This document shows, in pieces, positions 1 through 10,973 of a DNA stretch of 64,000 bases. Numbering within the stretch: position 1 is the first letter of the stretch; every line of letters begins with the position of its first letter. Source of the DNA: Portulaca oleracea (taxonomy: Eukaryota; Streptophyta; Magnoliopsida; Caryophyllales; Portulacaceae); NCBI GenBank assembly GCA_029582165.1, contig CM055877.1:8485855-8549854 (forward strand), read 5' to 3'. Position numbers and translations under genes: made by a program. A model generated the notes under the pieces. The model had not been told where the DNA came from and ran no database searches. It saw nothing but the letters and a program-made list of their open reading frames with translations.

Positions 1-100
1 AATTGAGATGGTTGATTGATGAAGACAACAACTGGTATCCTGACTGAAACAGCTTGTATATTGCAGATTCTTTGAAGTTATGCAAAACCTACTGACTACG

Positions 101-1318
101 CTAATGTCTAGAAGAGTCTATGCTTTTGACATATAAATCAAGGAGATTTGGCATAGCATCCTTAAAAGGTATAACAAACTTCTTCAAGAATTTCGATTCA
201 CTATAGATCACAGCAGAGTAGAACGAGGAATCCTCCCTGATTAGACCCTCCTCTTTCAACCTACGAAACACAGCATGCCTTGGCAACACTCTCTTTTCAA
301 AGCTATACAGCATCAAAGTGGGGTGCGCCACGATGTACCCAGGATCATAACCCAACTCATTCATGAATAACCCCAGCTTGGTCTTGACAGTCCCCTCTGC
401 AGCCGACAAGCAATAAGGATTCTTCCTCAACAACTCCAACACATCGGATCGTCTCCACCCGAAACTCTCATAAACCCGAAATTTGGACTCGATCGTCTTC
501 TCAGAATGAGACCCTAGCAACCGAACCGCAGGGAGGAACATCGACGAGCTCGGAGAAACACCCCATTGTCGCTCGACCTTCATCATCAGATCCTTGAATG
601 CAGGAGTGCTGAACAAAAACTGTCTGGATTGAGCCACCATGCATTTCTGTATAGACTCAATAGGGATACCTTGATCTTTCAGCAAGGTTATGTTACGAGC
701 AAGGTAAGTAGTAATTCCTGGAAAATCCCGCCATTTGAGTCTCTTGAGGACTTTAACTACGCTCGCATTGTCACCCAGAATCGCCCTCAGAGACTCAACA
801 GCAGGTCGGACGGTTGAATCTACGCTGTACTTGAGAATTTCCGGGAAGCTTGCAACGAGCTGAGCGAATTCCGACTCGGATAGGGTCAAATCTTGGAGGA
901 ACTTCAACTTGGGTTCTAGGGTTTGTTCGATCTTCATGGTTAGAACTTGGGGCACATAGTAAACAACCTGTCGAATTTGGGAACTTTGGAGCCCCTTTTC
1001 ATGGAGGAAAACGAGGACTAAATCGGCGTTTCGTAAGAATTTGAATCCTTCGATACCTTTAGCTCCTTTAGAACGGCGTCGTCTGGTGAGCTTGGTGGAG
1101 GTGGAGAGGGCTTGTTTTTCGGAAAACCCTAGCGAATCAACCAACCAATTCACCACAATAGGGAGAGAATCCGGCGAATTTGAACTCGAAATTGGTGTTT
1201 CTGCGGTGGTTATTGTTGCGGCTGATGTTGAGGTTGAACAGAAGAACTGGCGCCGGAGAATAAATCGGAAAGAAAATGTGACATTCGATTTGCAGCAATG
1301 TCTCCATAGAGTCGCCAT
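101..1318 (-). CDS. mTERF family protein, gene 1 of the cluster (405 aa)
   Basis: Single-exon mTERF protein. The family forms helical-repeat proteins that bind organellar nucleic acid and act in transcription termination, intron splicing or ribosome function. Residues 1-35 look like a mitochondrial presequence: basic, no acidic residues, with an R-R-Q-F-F-C-S-T motif near residue 23-30. The segment LGFSEKQALSTSTKL near residue 63 opens the conserved region. The C-terminal block with LGYDPGYI at residues 322-329 is shared by all copies in this window. The length (405 aa) matches the paralogs. The start is supported because the sequence before the ATG (gttgaatcATGG) is the same as before the ATG of gene 2 at 10974. 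The two genes are divergently oriented close paralogs, and their 3' flanks are also alike (1-100 against 12284-12330). No frameshift is seen. The precise target and organelle are inferred. Confidence 0.92.
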   Translation of the reverse strand: MATLWRHCCKSNVTFSFRFILRRQFFCSTSTSAATITTAETPISSSNSPDSLPIVVNWLVDSLGFSEKQALSTSTKLTRRRRSKGAKGIEGFKFLRNADLVLVFLHEKGLQSSQIRQVVYYVPQVLTMKIEQTLEPKLKFLQDLTLSESEFAQLVASFPEILKYSVDSTVRPAVESLRAILGDNASVVKVLKRLKWRDFPGITTYLARNITLLKDQGIPIESIQKCMVAQSRQFLFSTPAFKDLMMKVERQWGVSPSSSMFLPAVRLLGSHSEKTIESKFRVYESFGWRRSDVLELLRKNPYCLSAAEGTVKTKLGLFMNELGYDPGYIVAHPTLMLYSFEKRVLPRHAVFRRLKEEGLIREDSSFYSAVIYSESKFLKKFVIPFKDAMPNLLDLYVKSIDSSRH

Positions 1319-1454
1319 GATTCAACGGAGAACACAGAAGAAGCAGAAACCCTGGAATTTGTATCCCGGAGCTCCGGCGAGGAACTGGAAGTTGACTGAA
1401 CGACGACTGATCCATAATTCGAATTTGTGTCGGAACCCATAATTTAAATTTGAA

Positions 1455-1856
1455 ATTTCTATCATAGTTGAATTTATTTTCAATTATGATAGTTGAAAAT
1501 TTTATACCATTCATTTATTAAAAATAAATTATATATTTTAAAAAAATATATATATCCTCCTAAATATGGTTAATTATTGTATTAAGTTACTTTGATCAAC
1601 CTAAATTGATTTTGAATTTTATGGTAAAATTAATAGTCCTTTCACTTTTCAACTACGATAGTTAAAAAAAAGTAATTATGGTAGAATTTCCTTTAAAATA
1701 TTCAATTTTGTAAAAAATTATAACTTAACATATAGATTTACTTATTGTAACAAGTCCTATGGTGAATATATATATTAATTTTAATTTTTAATGTCAAAAT
1801 TAAGGGCAATTGTACATTTCAACTACCATAGTTGAATTTACTTTCAACTATGGTAG
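1455..1856. repeat. Three short inverted repeats (hairpins) of one sequence family
   Basis: Three hairpins with related arms lie upstream of mTERF gene 1. Positions 1455-1490 hold arms like CTATCATAGTTGA. Positions 1652-1684 hold an imperfect copy. Positions 1823-1856 hold a perfect 14-bp stem (CTACCATAGTTGAA) with a 6-nt loop. Related half-copies occur near 2902-2935 and 5450-5487. The function is unknown; they could be ends of small foldback elements. Confidence 0.6.
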
Positions 1857-3213
1857 AATTTCCCATTCGAATTTGTAGAAAAAATCAGGTAATAATGTTT
1901 CGTCTAAATTTTAACGTTAACTGATTTGGCTAAAAATTCAAACATAATTGCTTTTAAATTTTTATTATCCGAATTAGATTTAGACTCAAACTTATATTTG
2001 TTCATTTTCTCCCACACAAAAAATACGTGAAAAAAATTGAGTATCGTATATCAAATTTTCATCCAATATCCAATTTATTCGAACCCAAAATCATCGAATC
2101 ACTACTTTTACCAGCTCTACTTTATTTGACGATAAATACTAGATACTCATTTAACTTGCTAAACCAAAATCTACCCATATTTTAACATTTAAATTTTAAA
2201 AAATTTATATAAAATTGTTCGATTTTCTTTTACCCTACCTTGTCCCATGTCGCTAGATCTTTAAAAGACAGGTTCGAGTTACTACAACTCATTAATATCC
2301 TAAAAGTATACGGAGTTGCTTTAAAATTAACGATGATTAATATCATATTAACACTGTCATCTTGAAAGAAGGATGAGTTGGTCTCAATACGGTTGTTAAA
2401 GGTGAAAAATATCATTAGTTCATACAGTAAGCATCAAAAGTCTCATGGTGCGCTAGAAAATAACAAAGGGAACGACAACACTTTTAGGCATGAAATTGGG
2501 GTGGAGTCTCAAATAGAACATGATCTTAGTGGAGTCGAACTATCTCGATTTAATAATAGCAAAATAATAGGTGTCATCATGTCATGTAACCTTCGAAAGT
2601 AGTTTTGTTTTATTGCTTGAAGATATCATCAAGACGAGTGACATTTTTTTCATGTATTTTCTCATGTGGACTGGGATGGAAATATATGTGTGCACATTAC
2701 TGGTAGAAATAATATGGGTTGGGGGGTGTTGGGTGAGTGTTTGTCCATCGGGTGTGGAATGCTTTATAATAAATGAATAGCTTAGCTATTCAAGAAAATG
2801 GGACCCATTTTCTGTTTTGAAGTTAAAAGAAAATATTTTTCCCTTCGCTTTATTTTTTTTTATTGTCCCTCCGCTTTATATTAAAGATGAAAAATTTTAA
2901 GGTAGTCAACTTTTTTTCGACTATGATAGTCGATCAATATCAACCATTCATCTATTAAGATTTAATCCTGACCATTGAAATATTTTTAGATTATTTTTTC
3001 TCACTAAAATCTTTTTAAGATCTCTCAAATATTCTTTCCTATTTTTTTCATTAATTAAATATATTTTCCACCCGTTGTTTTCTAGTGAAGCATTCAATTT
3101 TTTAGGAAAATAAAAAAATGTTTAGTATGCTACGCGATGGTTTAGTGAAGCATTCAATTTTTCATTGAATGACATGGTTTATTTGGTCAGGCAAATGTTC
3201 AGTACACTATGTA
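1857..3213. other. AT-rich intergenic stretch, no gene recognised
   Basis: No protein-like reading frame could be supported. The stretch is AT-rich. A partial copy of the CAACTATGATAG-type motif sits at about 2902-2935. Two related tracts around 3079 and 3141 both contain GTGAAGCATTCAATTTTT, indicating a short local duplication. Confidence 0.5.
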
Positions 3214-3680
3214 ATTAGACCTGTCAATTCGGTTGGTCGTTAGGCTGGTTTCGGGTCGTGTGTATATACGGGCCAAATGCATTTTGGATTTGGGTAAATA
3301 CATACGATGTATTTCGGTTTCAGGTCAATCGAACGGGTTATGATTAATTGCGACCTTTTTCCATTTTTTCTTTTTAAAAAATGTCTAAATACTACTTTTT
3401 GTACAGTTAACATAACAAAATATGATATTTTGCAGTAGCGACAAATTATTTTAACTATTTTAACTTAAATTAGAGAAATAACAAATAAAGAAGTTGCACT
3501 TATAGTTTAATAGTTAAAAGTTATAATGAAAAGTCACAAATTCTACTAAAGTTAAACTTAAAAAAATGTTTTTTCGGGTCAATCGGGCGGGTTGGGTTCA
3601 ATGTATTTCGAGTTTAGTTGAGAAAATCATGTTCAAAACCCAGAAATTTCGTGCAGGTTCAGCCAGGTCTATATGTAATG
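3214..3680 (+). repeat. Unclassified dispersed repeat (~470 bp), copy R1
   Basis: This block is clearly similar, in reverse orientation, to 41795-42288 inside the pectinesterase intron. Shared landmarks are the GGTTTCGGGTC-like start, a GCGACCTTTTTCC tract, the stretch TTAAATTAGAGAAATAACAA and a GTTCAAAACCCA end. The termini carry TAGACCTG and its complement CAGGTCTA, suggesting short terminal inverted repeats. No coding capacity is seen. It is probably a non-autonomous element of unknown class. Confidence 0.65.
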
Positions 3681-3778
3681 GTTGAGACGCCAACTTAAGC
3701 GTTGTCGTTGCATTATCGGCAAATTAATTACTTTTTTTATTAAAAATGTAAGCTTGTTTTACCATCGTTTGCATATTA

Positions 3779-4477
3779 CTCCCTCTATTCACAAATAATT
3801 GTCTTTTCATATTTTTCAATGTTTATTTTTATTCAATAATTTCTCACATAATATTTTATTAAAAATTTTAGGAAAATTGGATTCTAATATTCCCTATTTT
3901 CAGCTTTTTATGCAGTGGTCCCAACTTTTTTTTTTTGGTATTTTGGTGGTTCTAAAAACCAAAAAATTATATTTTGATGGTATGAAATCCACTTTCACAT
4001 TTTTTTTTTATTTTGCCATCTTTTTGTTTTTTTTCATTCCTACCCCCATAAAGGTTTTAAAATATAGTTACTTGAATAATTTTTAAATTAATTTTTTGAG
4101 AATCTGAGCAATTTTATTTTAAGGAATTAAAGTGAAAAGATCGTAAAAAAAATTTGAAAACAATCAACAAAAAGTTTTGTGACTAACATTATAAATTCAT
4201 TAAAAATCGTGGGGAAGTATTGTGCTAAATTTTGAATAAAATGTAAGTCAAAATCTATCATATTTAGGGTATGCAATGGGTGATGTACTGATGTCCTACC
4301 AAAATGCAATTTTTTTTGACAACCGAAATACAAAAACAAAGTAGGGATTATTGGCATACAAAAATTGAAAGTAGGTATTATTAGAATATACTTTTCCAAA
4401 ATTTTAATTCTATACTTTCCTAATAGTAATTTTTTAATATCGAAATACGGGATGACAAATAACAAAATCGGAGGGAG
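3779..4477. mobile_element. Stowaway-like MITE-type element (~699 bp)
   Basis: The ends are CTCCCTCT and its counterpart GGAGGGAG, with TA on both sides (3777-3778 and 4478-4479), as for Tc1/mariner-derived Stowaway elements. The inside is AT-rich and non-coding, with long T runs. The terminal similarity extends about 30 bp imperfectly. Confidence 0.6.
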
Positions 4478-4816
4478 TATATATGATGGGTATTGTCTTC
4501 AATAAATTTCAGGAGATTATGTATTAACATGTCAGGAACACTAAAATATTGAATTGTCACTACACATTTTTATTATTGTTGCGTTAAACTCGAAGCTTTT
4601 TAAAATGTATTTACTTAATTATCAGAGGACTCTATATACTCTTGTACTCTTGTGTCAATATTGAATTGACATCACACATTTCATGCAGAACGAAACGCAA
4701 AATGTTTTGTAATAATACACAATTATATGTATAGTTGTATATTATCTATAAATATATCAAAACATATTGTTTTTAACTTTTATTGGTCGAGTTTTGTAAT
4801 GATAAAGATTAAAATA

Positions 4817-5158
4817 AATGAGTTTGGTAGATATTTAATTTATCATTCACATTAAATATAAAAACATACACTTCTATAACGAAACAAAATAATAATTAAT
4901 AAAGTACATATATAATAACATGTTTTATCATAAGTTAATTAAATCAATATAAAGATATTTATATTACACATACATAAGATCATGAGTTTATAAATGAGCT
5001 TGGTAGATATTTAATTTGCAAGTCACATCAGATATAAAAACATACTACTTTTATACCGAAATAAATAATAATTTATGTACATATATAATAACGTGTTTTT
5101 ATCATAAATTAATTAAATCAATATAAAGATATTTATATTGCACATAAGATTAGCAAAA
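4817..5158. repeat. Imperfect tandem duplication, unit ~176 bp
   Basis: Two consecutive copies start at 4817 and 4993. Each begins AATGAG(T/C)TTGGTAGATATTT and runs through TACATATATAATAAC and TTAATTAAATCAATATAAAG. The copies differ by scattered substitutions and small indels, so the duplication is not recent. It is non-coding. Confidence 0.7.
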
Positions 5159-5743
5159 GGTTTTAATAATGGAACCAAAAAAATTGAATGTTGAATCAAA
5201 CCTGCGACCATAGAATACACAAATTCCCCAAATGACTAATGACTAGTTTGCAATTTAGAAACATCAGCGTGAAAATACATTTAAATATAAAATATTCATT
5301 TGGAAAGATTCTTCAAAAATGTAATAGGAATATAAAATATTCATTTATGATTACATTACCAAAATTAATATATTGTAATAAAAAAATTATTTATTCAAAT
5401 CAATGGCTAAGATTGTTCTATCCATAATCAAACGGTTATTATCTAATTTAACTACGGTAGTTAAAAAAAAAATGACTACCACAGACCTTCCCATTAAAGA
5501 TACATGTTTATATCCCACACAAAAGTGATTTTTACCTTCACGATGGACTTTAAATTACAAGTCTCATTCAAATAAAAGAAATTTTCATAGCAGCGTGTAA
5601 AACCTTTAAAATAGGGATATCATCTCCCATTCAAATAAAAGAAACTCGAGTTCTTTCAATTACAGGTCCTGTATCAATGAATAACTAATCAAAGACAGAA
5701 TAAGGTTCATGTTCTGTTTGTATTAAATGGGAGAGAGGAAATG

Positions 5744-6129
5744 AAAATGATAAATGTCTTGGGCAAGACACATGTTAAGTGTCTTGTCATTGTATATAAT
5801 CTATATAATTGTAAATTAAGTTGGAAAAAAATTACATGATTTACTTCTATAACTATAATAATGTATATAAATGGTATAAAATCACATTATTATCTATATA
5901 TTTTTTTAAATTTACAAAAAGACGTCTAAAATATGCCCAATTGATGGAGTTCATTTGTTAGGGTGCCAATTTTAATTGTTGGCGTAGCCAACGCATTCCA
6001 TGTTTTTTATAATTGATAATTAATAGTATCTGTCAAAAAAATTAGGATTAAAAATGATAATAAAATATTAATTTTATAAGAAACAAGACACTTAAGCAGT
6101 GTCTTGCCCCAAGACACGTATCATCACCC
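5744..6129. mobile_element. Small TIR element with 11-bp flanking direct repeat (Mutator-like MITE)
   Basis: The left end (TGATAAATGTCTTGGGCAAG) and right end (complement TGATACGTGTCTTGGGGCAA) are inverted copies, extended by an inner AAGTGTCTTGT match. The direct repeat GAGAGGAAATG occurs at 5733-5743 and 6130-6140, just outside. A 9-11 bp target duplication is typical of Mutator-like elements. There is no transposase. Confidence 0.6.
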
Positions 6130-6791
6130 GAGAGGAAATGGGAAGGGAAATGAAGTTCTAAGGTTGTCAATCACTTTTTTTTTCCGTTTTGGTGGATAAA
6201 TAGATTTTAAAAAGAGGGGGGTACAGGAATACTTTATCTTTATTTCTTTGCATTAATCTTCATTCTAATCACACTTAAAATGACTGTAAAGGAGATAAAG
6301 AATTTTGATACTTCCTCCACGGCTCCACTTACCACATTGCAAAGGAAATAATAATATCTACTTTCAACTTTTGTATTTTAATAACTTTTATTTTGTTTTT
6401 GTATGGGGATGGTAAAAAAGAATAAAAATTGTATTATTTTTTATACACCATCGATTGTATATTTTAAGTATTATAAACTTTGACATACATTTTATTCATA
6501 ACTAAGCACAACACTTTCCCCACGATCTTTAATGGGATTACAATGTTTGTCCCAATCATAATAAAAAAAAAATGTACATTTTATGCATAGTTTTATATTT
6601 ATAAAAAAATATAAATAAAAAAATAATTTTATATTATTTATAGGTTATAATAATCCTCAAAGTAATAAAACATACCTTTATAATAATTTAAATATATTTA
6701 CATTTAATTTTATGATTGATTTAAGTGAGATGCAAGATGGTTAATCAACAAGATGTTTATCATTTTGCTTCTCAATTATAAAGTAATACTA

Positions 6792-7043
6792 CCTCCGCTT
6801 TTATTTATCTGTCGCATAGAAAATTGTGTTAAAAACTTTTACCGTTAATATCTTAATTTGTATAATAATATCTTAATTTGTATAATGATTTATTATACAA
6901 AATTAATGTCATTAGATTCGTAATAAAAAATACTATAAAAAAGTATAATATTATATTTTTTTATAAGAATTTTATATTAGAAATTATTGATTAAAAATTG
7001 ACAGTGAAAATCGTAAATGACAAATAATAAAGAACGGAGGGAG
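6792..7043. mobile_element. Stowaway-like MITE, family B
   Basis: The 252-bp element has ends CCTCCG and CGGAGGGAG, flanked by TA (6790-6791 and 7044-7045). The subterminal text (ATCTGTCGC, a GACCGTTAATATCTTAA-like tract and an internal TTATACAAAATTAATGTCATTAG-like block) is shared with copies near 46.4, 52.9 and 53.5 kb. It contains a small internal duplication of ATCTTAATTTGTATAAT. Non-coding. Confidence 0.7.
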
Positions 7044-7302
7044 TATCAGAAACGCAAAAATCAATTAATAACAAAGTAATCATGGAGTATATCCAAAGAA
7101 CATTAAGGCCCTGTTCGGCAAAAAGAGTGGATTGGATAGTGGGTAACTGTTTAAGTAGCAGATAGCTGATGGTGTAGCAAATAGCTGTTGTATATTAGCT
7201 GATAGCTGATAACCGTCAAAGCAGCTGTTTATAAAGAATATGTTCGGTAAAATTAGAAGTTCGAACAACAGTTGAAAGTAAAATTATCAAACAAGGACAT
7301 GA

Positions 7303-7332
7303 CGATTATTGTTATTGTTATTATTTTTTATC

Positions 7333-7376
<44 letters not shown>

Positions 7377-7393
7377 ATTATTATTATTATTAG
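7303..7393. repeat. AAT/TTA trinucleotide microsatellite
   Basis: About 13 uninterrupted AAT units are flanked by TTATTG and TTA units that could fold back on the AAT run. It is intergenic. Confidence 0.9.
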
Positions 7394-7659
7394 ACTAGTA
7401 TCTTGGTGTTAAGGGATAAAACCTTAGATCACATATATGGCCTCAGTTGGTTTGTAATTAGGACCTGTATGTATTTTCCATTGACCACACAAGCATATAA
7501 TTGACAAGGGCATTGGTGGAATACAAACCACTAAACGTTGCCTACATTCTTTGACGTTAACAGGAACAACGTCAAATAATTTTAGCATCAAATACTTAAA
7601 ATTTAATAAAATAACGTTTTGATTGATCAAAACGCAAACGCTAATCCAAATGGACATTA

Positions 7660-7858
7660 CCTTGTTCTTTGCATTGGATAAAATAAAGTTTGGATGGATT
7701 TGTTGGATTGGATTGGATTAGATTGGATAAGTTATGATATTTTTTTGGAGAATTGTGTTTTTAGAGAGAAAACTTTTTTGGGAAAATGTGTAAAGTTTGA
7801 TTGGATTTGATTGGATTGGAAAAAGCTACTAATCCAAAGAACAATTGTCGAATAGGGC
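7660..7858. mobile_element. Tourist-like MITE (GTTCTTTG-ended family), copy 1
   Basis: TTA sits on each side (7657-7659 and 7859-7861). The inner text (TTGGATTGGATTAGATTGG, TAAGTTATGAT, then AATCCAAAGAACA near the right end) is shared with the cleaner copy at 31620-31787. TTA duplication fits PIF/Harbinger-derived Tourist elements. The terminal match here is degraded, so the exact ends are less sure than in the other copy. Confidence 0.5.
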
Positions 7859-7970
7859 TTAACTACTCCCTCCGTCCCATTTTAATTGACATTTTGATTA
7901 AATTTGATCGTTAATTACTCACAAATTACAATGCGTTATCATATGAAATTACTGTCAATAGACGGAGTAA

Positions 7971-9503
7971 GTGGTAGCTCGTGAAGGAAAGACGAGGATT
8001 TCTACTTGGACACGGCTCAAACAAGTGATGAATCACCGTTTCTTGCCCAACACCTACAAACAGGACGTTTTGAGGAAGCTCTACGACCTCACTCAAGGCA
8101 AAGGGTCCGTGAGCGAATATATTCAGGAGTTTGAACAACTCTTCATCAAAAGCGATCTCCAAGAGCCGGAAGAGCAAACAATGATGCGTTTCTTGAATGG
8201 GTTGGACCCCGTGGTTGCCGAAAGGATTGAGATTCAACAATACTATTCCATGGATGATTTATGCAGTTTGGCTCTCCGAGTTGAGCGACGAAGAAAGGAA
8301 AGGTCCGACACCAAACCCTTGTCTAGGTTCGTTTACTCACCTTCTAGTCGACCCCCTCCGGAATCAAACATTCCGAAGTCCAGTGAGATACCCAAGTCCA
8401 CACCCGCGCCTAGAACTGACAAAGGAAAGGGAATTGCTACGGGGTCTCCAATGGAACTTCCTCGACGGATGGAGGGAAATAAGTCTTTCAAATGTCATGG
8501 GTATGGCCACTACAAAGCGGATTGCCAAACCGTCGGACTTTAACGTTCTAAGAGGTTATGACTTCAATAATGAGCTTCAAATGGCTCAAGTCGAATCCGA
8601 AGTGTTGGTTGAAGATGCAGATACTAGTGATGAGGAGGATGCTGCCCCCGTACCCCCCGTACGAGGAGGCGCACTTGTTTTGAGGAGAGCTTTACATGCC
8701 CATGAGACTCCCCTCGACAAGGCCCAAAGGGAAATGTTGTTCCAAACACGGTGCTTCGTGGGTGGAAAAGTGTGCACTCTTGTCATTGATGGAGGGAGTT
8801 GCACGAACGTAGCATCAACCACTATGGTCGAGAAGCTTGACTTGCCTCTAATACCGCACCCTCGGCCCTATTCACTCCATTGGCTCAACGATCACAACGG
8901 CATCAAGGTAACTAAGCAAGTCTTAGTGAATTTTTCTTTCGGATCTAACTACGATGATTCCCTTGTTTGTGATGTTGTCCCTATGAGCGTTTGTCACATT
9001 TTATTGGGTCGACCATGGCAATACGACAAGAAAATGGTGCACAATGGGTTGAACAACACTTACACGTTCACCCATAAAGGCAAGAAGATCAAGCTACTTC
9101 CCATTTCTCCCCGAGAAACCGAAACTTCAAAAACTGGGGTGGGTAGTGAGTTGAGAAACCTTCTCATTTTGAGCGAAACACGGGATGAGTGTGCTCTTGG
9201 TGAGGACGAGCTACCACTTACTCCGTCTTTACCTTGTAGCGAGCCTAGTGAGATTGAGGACTCGCGAGCACAACAAAATTGCCCTTTCCCTTCCTTAAAC
9301 CCTTCACCTCCACAAAACAAGCCTCCAACCTCCTTCTTGCATTTGGACGATGGGTACATTGTGGGGTTCGATGCTTATTTGATGGCTAACGTGAATGTTC
9401 GTGGCGTTCGAGAAGTTCGGAGCTTCATGGAACCAATTGATGAAGAGTGCTTCGGTTTTAACTCCCAAGAGTTGAGGACAACTCTTTTTCAAGAGGGGGA
9501 GTA
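7971..9503 (+). pseudogene. gag-protease fragment of a Ty3-like LTR element, pol absent
   Basis: The 5'-truncated gag begins inside the capsid region (a retrotransposon-gag type motif around LTQGKGSVSEYIQEF and RFLNGL). A zinc knuckle follows at 8482-8523, with its first Cys replaced by Ser. A retropepsin-like segment with catalytic triad D-G-G-S lies near 8788 (within LVIDGGSCTNV), with a later LGRPW-type flap-end motif. At least two frameshifts lie between 8520 and 8580. No reverse transcriptase, RNase H or integrase follows: after protease comes ~400 bp of unrecognised acidic coding-like sequence, then a purine tract (9491-9501) and the LTR. The segment near 9141-9200 matches 58381-58440 of the element at 55.4 kb, so the two are relatives. 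Confidence 0.75.
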
Positions 9504-10713
9504 TGAACCGTGTCGGGTTCGAGTTCGAACTTCCTTAACTAGGCTTGAAATTCCGACCCAATATTCTCGCGTTAGGTACACTAGACCACTCACTTTCAAG
9601 TACCATTACACCTTTTCCAAGGGTGGGGTGGTGAGTATTAAACTAGCAAGGCTACGGCGAGTCATCACATGTCTGGTAATGAGAAGGCTCGGGTTTTGTC
9701 CAACCGGCCCCGGAGGCCTCGGGTCCATACCGGACCGTCCAAGACGAGGAGCTTCATGTCATCGTGGCCCGGGAGTGAGTTTGAAAGCGAAGAAAGCGAG
9801 AAGGAGGAAGAGCTTGATGTAGCGCCCGCTACCTCCGTGGTGACACCCGCGACATCCAACAATGCTCGCTTGGAATTTTGGCCAAATGACCAACCGCTGG
9901 CAACGCTGGGAAAAACGCTGCCAGCGTCCAACACAGAGGGCCTGTTTCTTTTGGTCGCATAAAACGCTGGCTGAGCTGGAAAAATTGCTACCAACGCTGG
10001 CCTCCAGCGACCGGTCGCGCCCGCGACTCACAACGTCGCGCGTCGCGACGGCCGCGGCCAACGCTGCTGCTGTCGCTTGTTGCATCGTTGCGCCCGCGAC
10101 AATCGATGTCGCACCCGCGACACCCACTACAACAATGTCGCTGCTGTCGCTCGCTGCTCGTCGCACCCACGACGACTGATGTCGCGTCCGCGACGGGTCC
10201 GTTGGCTGCCAAGTTTTTATTATCAAAACTACGCAGTTTTGAGGATTTTTCTATTTAGTATAAATACTTTGTTTTAGCTTATATTCAAGTTAGTTGATGT
10301 TGATGAATGATATGCTTAAGCATTGTGAGGGTTTTCTCTTTTGTTCTCTCTAAAATTTTGTTCTTACCTATTCCATTTGTGGATGGTGGTGTTAGCAAGT
10401 CATTCCTTGTGATTATTTAGGCCTCGTTCTTTTGTGCGTTGCGTTGCGTTAAGTTGCGTTGGAAATAGTTAAAAAGTAATGGTAATTTGCGTTATGTTGC
10501 GGTAGAGTTGCGTTGCGTTTGGGTGCGTTAACGCATAAAAGAACGATGCCTTAGTGAATTACCTTGGATAGTCATTGTGGAGTGCTAGACCTAGAGTCGT
10601 GAATTACCTAACTCAATGTCATATCCTTCCTTTATTATTAAGTTTTGATCGATTGTTGAATCAAAGTTCCAACTCAAGCTAAATCATCAATTTTCCCACC
10701 GCGTCACGCTCCA
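9504..10713 (+). repeat. 3' LTR (1,210 bp) of the gag-protease element
   Basis: It starts TGAACCGTGTCGGG directly after the purine-rich tract and ends CACGCTCCA, matching the ends of the LTRs at 55411 and 58712. Shared inner landmarks are GGGTGGGGTGGTGAG-type text and GAGGCCTCGGG. The middle (~9800-10200) is GC-rich and full of GTCGC, CGCGAC and CGCTGG words, unlike the GCTCGCCCGAGC core of the other copies. A MITE (10420-10550) is inserted in it. Confidence 0.8.
10420..10550. mobile_element. Tourist-like hairpin MITE inside the LTR (131 bp)
   Basis: The ends (GGCCTCGTTCTTTTGTGCG and complement GGCATCGTTCTTTTATGCG) are near-perfect inverted repeats flanked by TTA (10417-10419 and 10551-10553). 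The body repeats GTTGCGTTGCG words. Related GTTCTTTTATGC-ended elements lie at 18.4 and 18.8 kb. Confidence 0.75.
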
Positions 10714-10973
10714 ATTGTAATATGTAAATAATTAACTATCAAAATTTAATCAAAATGTTAATTAATTTGGAAAGGAGGGAGTATAATATAATTGCACCCC
10801 ATACAATTATACAAGGGTATTGTCCAAGGATAAACACTGTCAACTTGTCCAGTTTAATCCGAAACTTTCCTCATGTGCTGGACTTGTCCCTCGGCAGAAT
10901 CCGGGAATGGAAACTGCTGGGTCTCTGCTTCAGTGATTGATTTCTGCTTTGTTCTACCGTTCTCTGTTGAATC

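Larger units (their letters stand above)
7866..10781. mobile_element. Composite: LTR-element fragment lodged between two MITE arms
   Basis: Left arm 7866-7932 (CTCCCTCCGTCCCATTTTAA start) and right arm ~10714-10781 (ending GGAGGGAG) are ~68-bp inverted copies that share a TTTTGATTAAATTT core and an ATTGTAAT-type inner edge. TA lies outside both (7864-7865 and 10782-10783). The right arm starts exactly where the LTR ends (10713), as expected if an LTR element jumped into a MITE and later lost its 5' part. A second possible MITE end (GACGGAGTAA, ~7959-7968) makes the left junction uncertain. Confidence 0.5.

Noticed and set aside
566..1044. Plus-strand open frames opposite mTERF gene 1
   Set aside because: They are antisense frames of a conserved gene with no recognisable domains. 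The same holds opposite the other mTERF genes and the pectinesterase.
8586..8822. Minus-strand frames over the gag-protease fragment
   Set aside because: Antisense of a clear protease domain.
9665..10226. Several overlapping frames on both strands in the GC-rich LTR core
   Set aside because: Low-complexity Ala/Thr/Arg frames produced by GTCGC repeats; no family resemblance.
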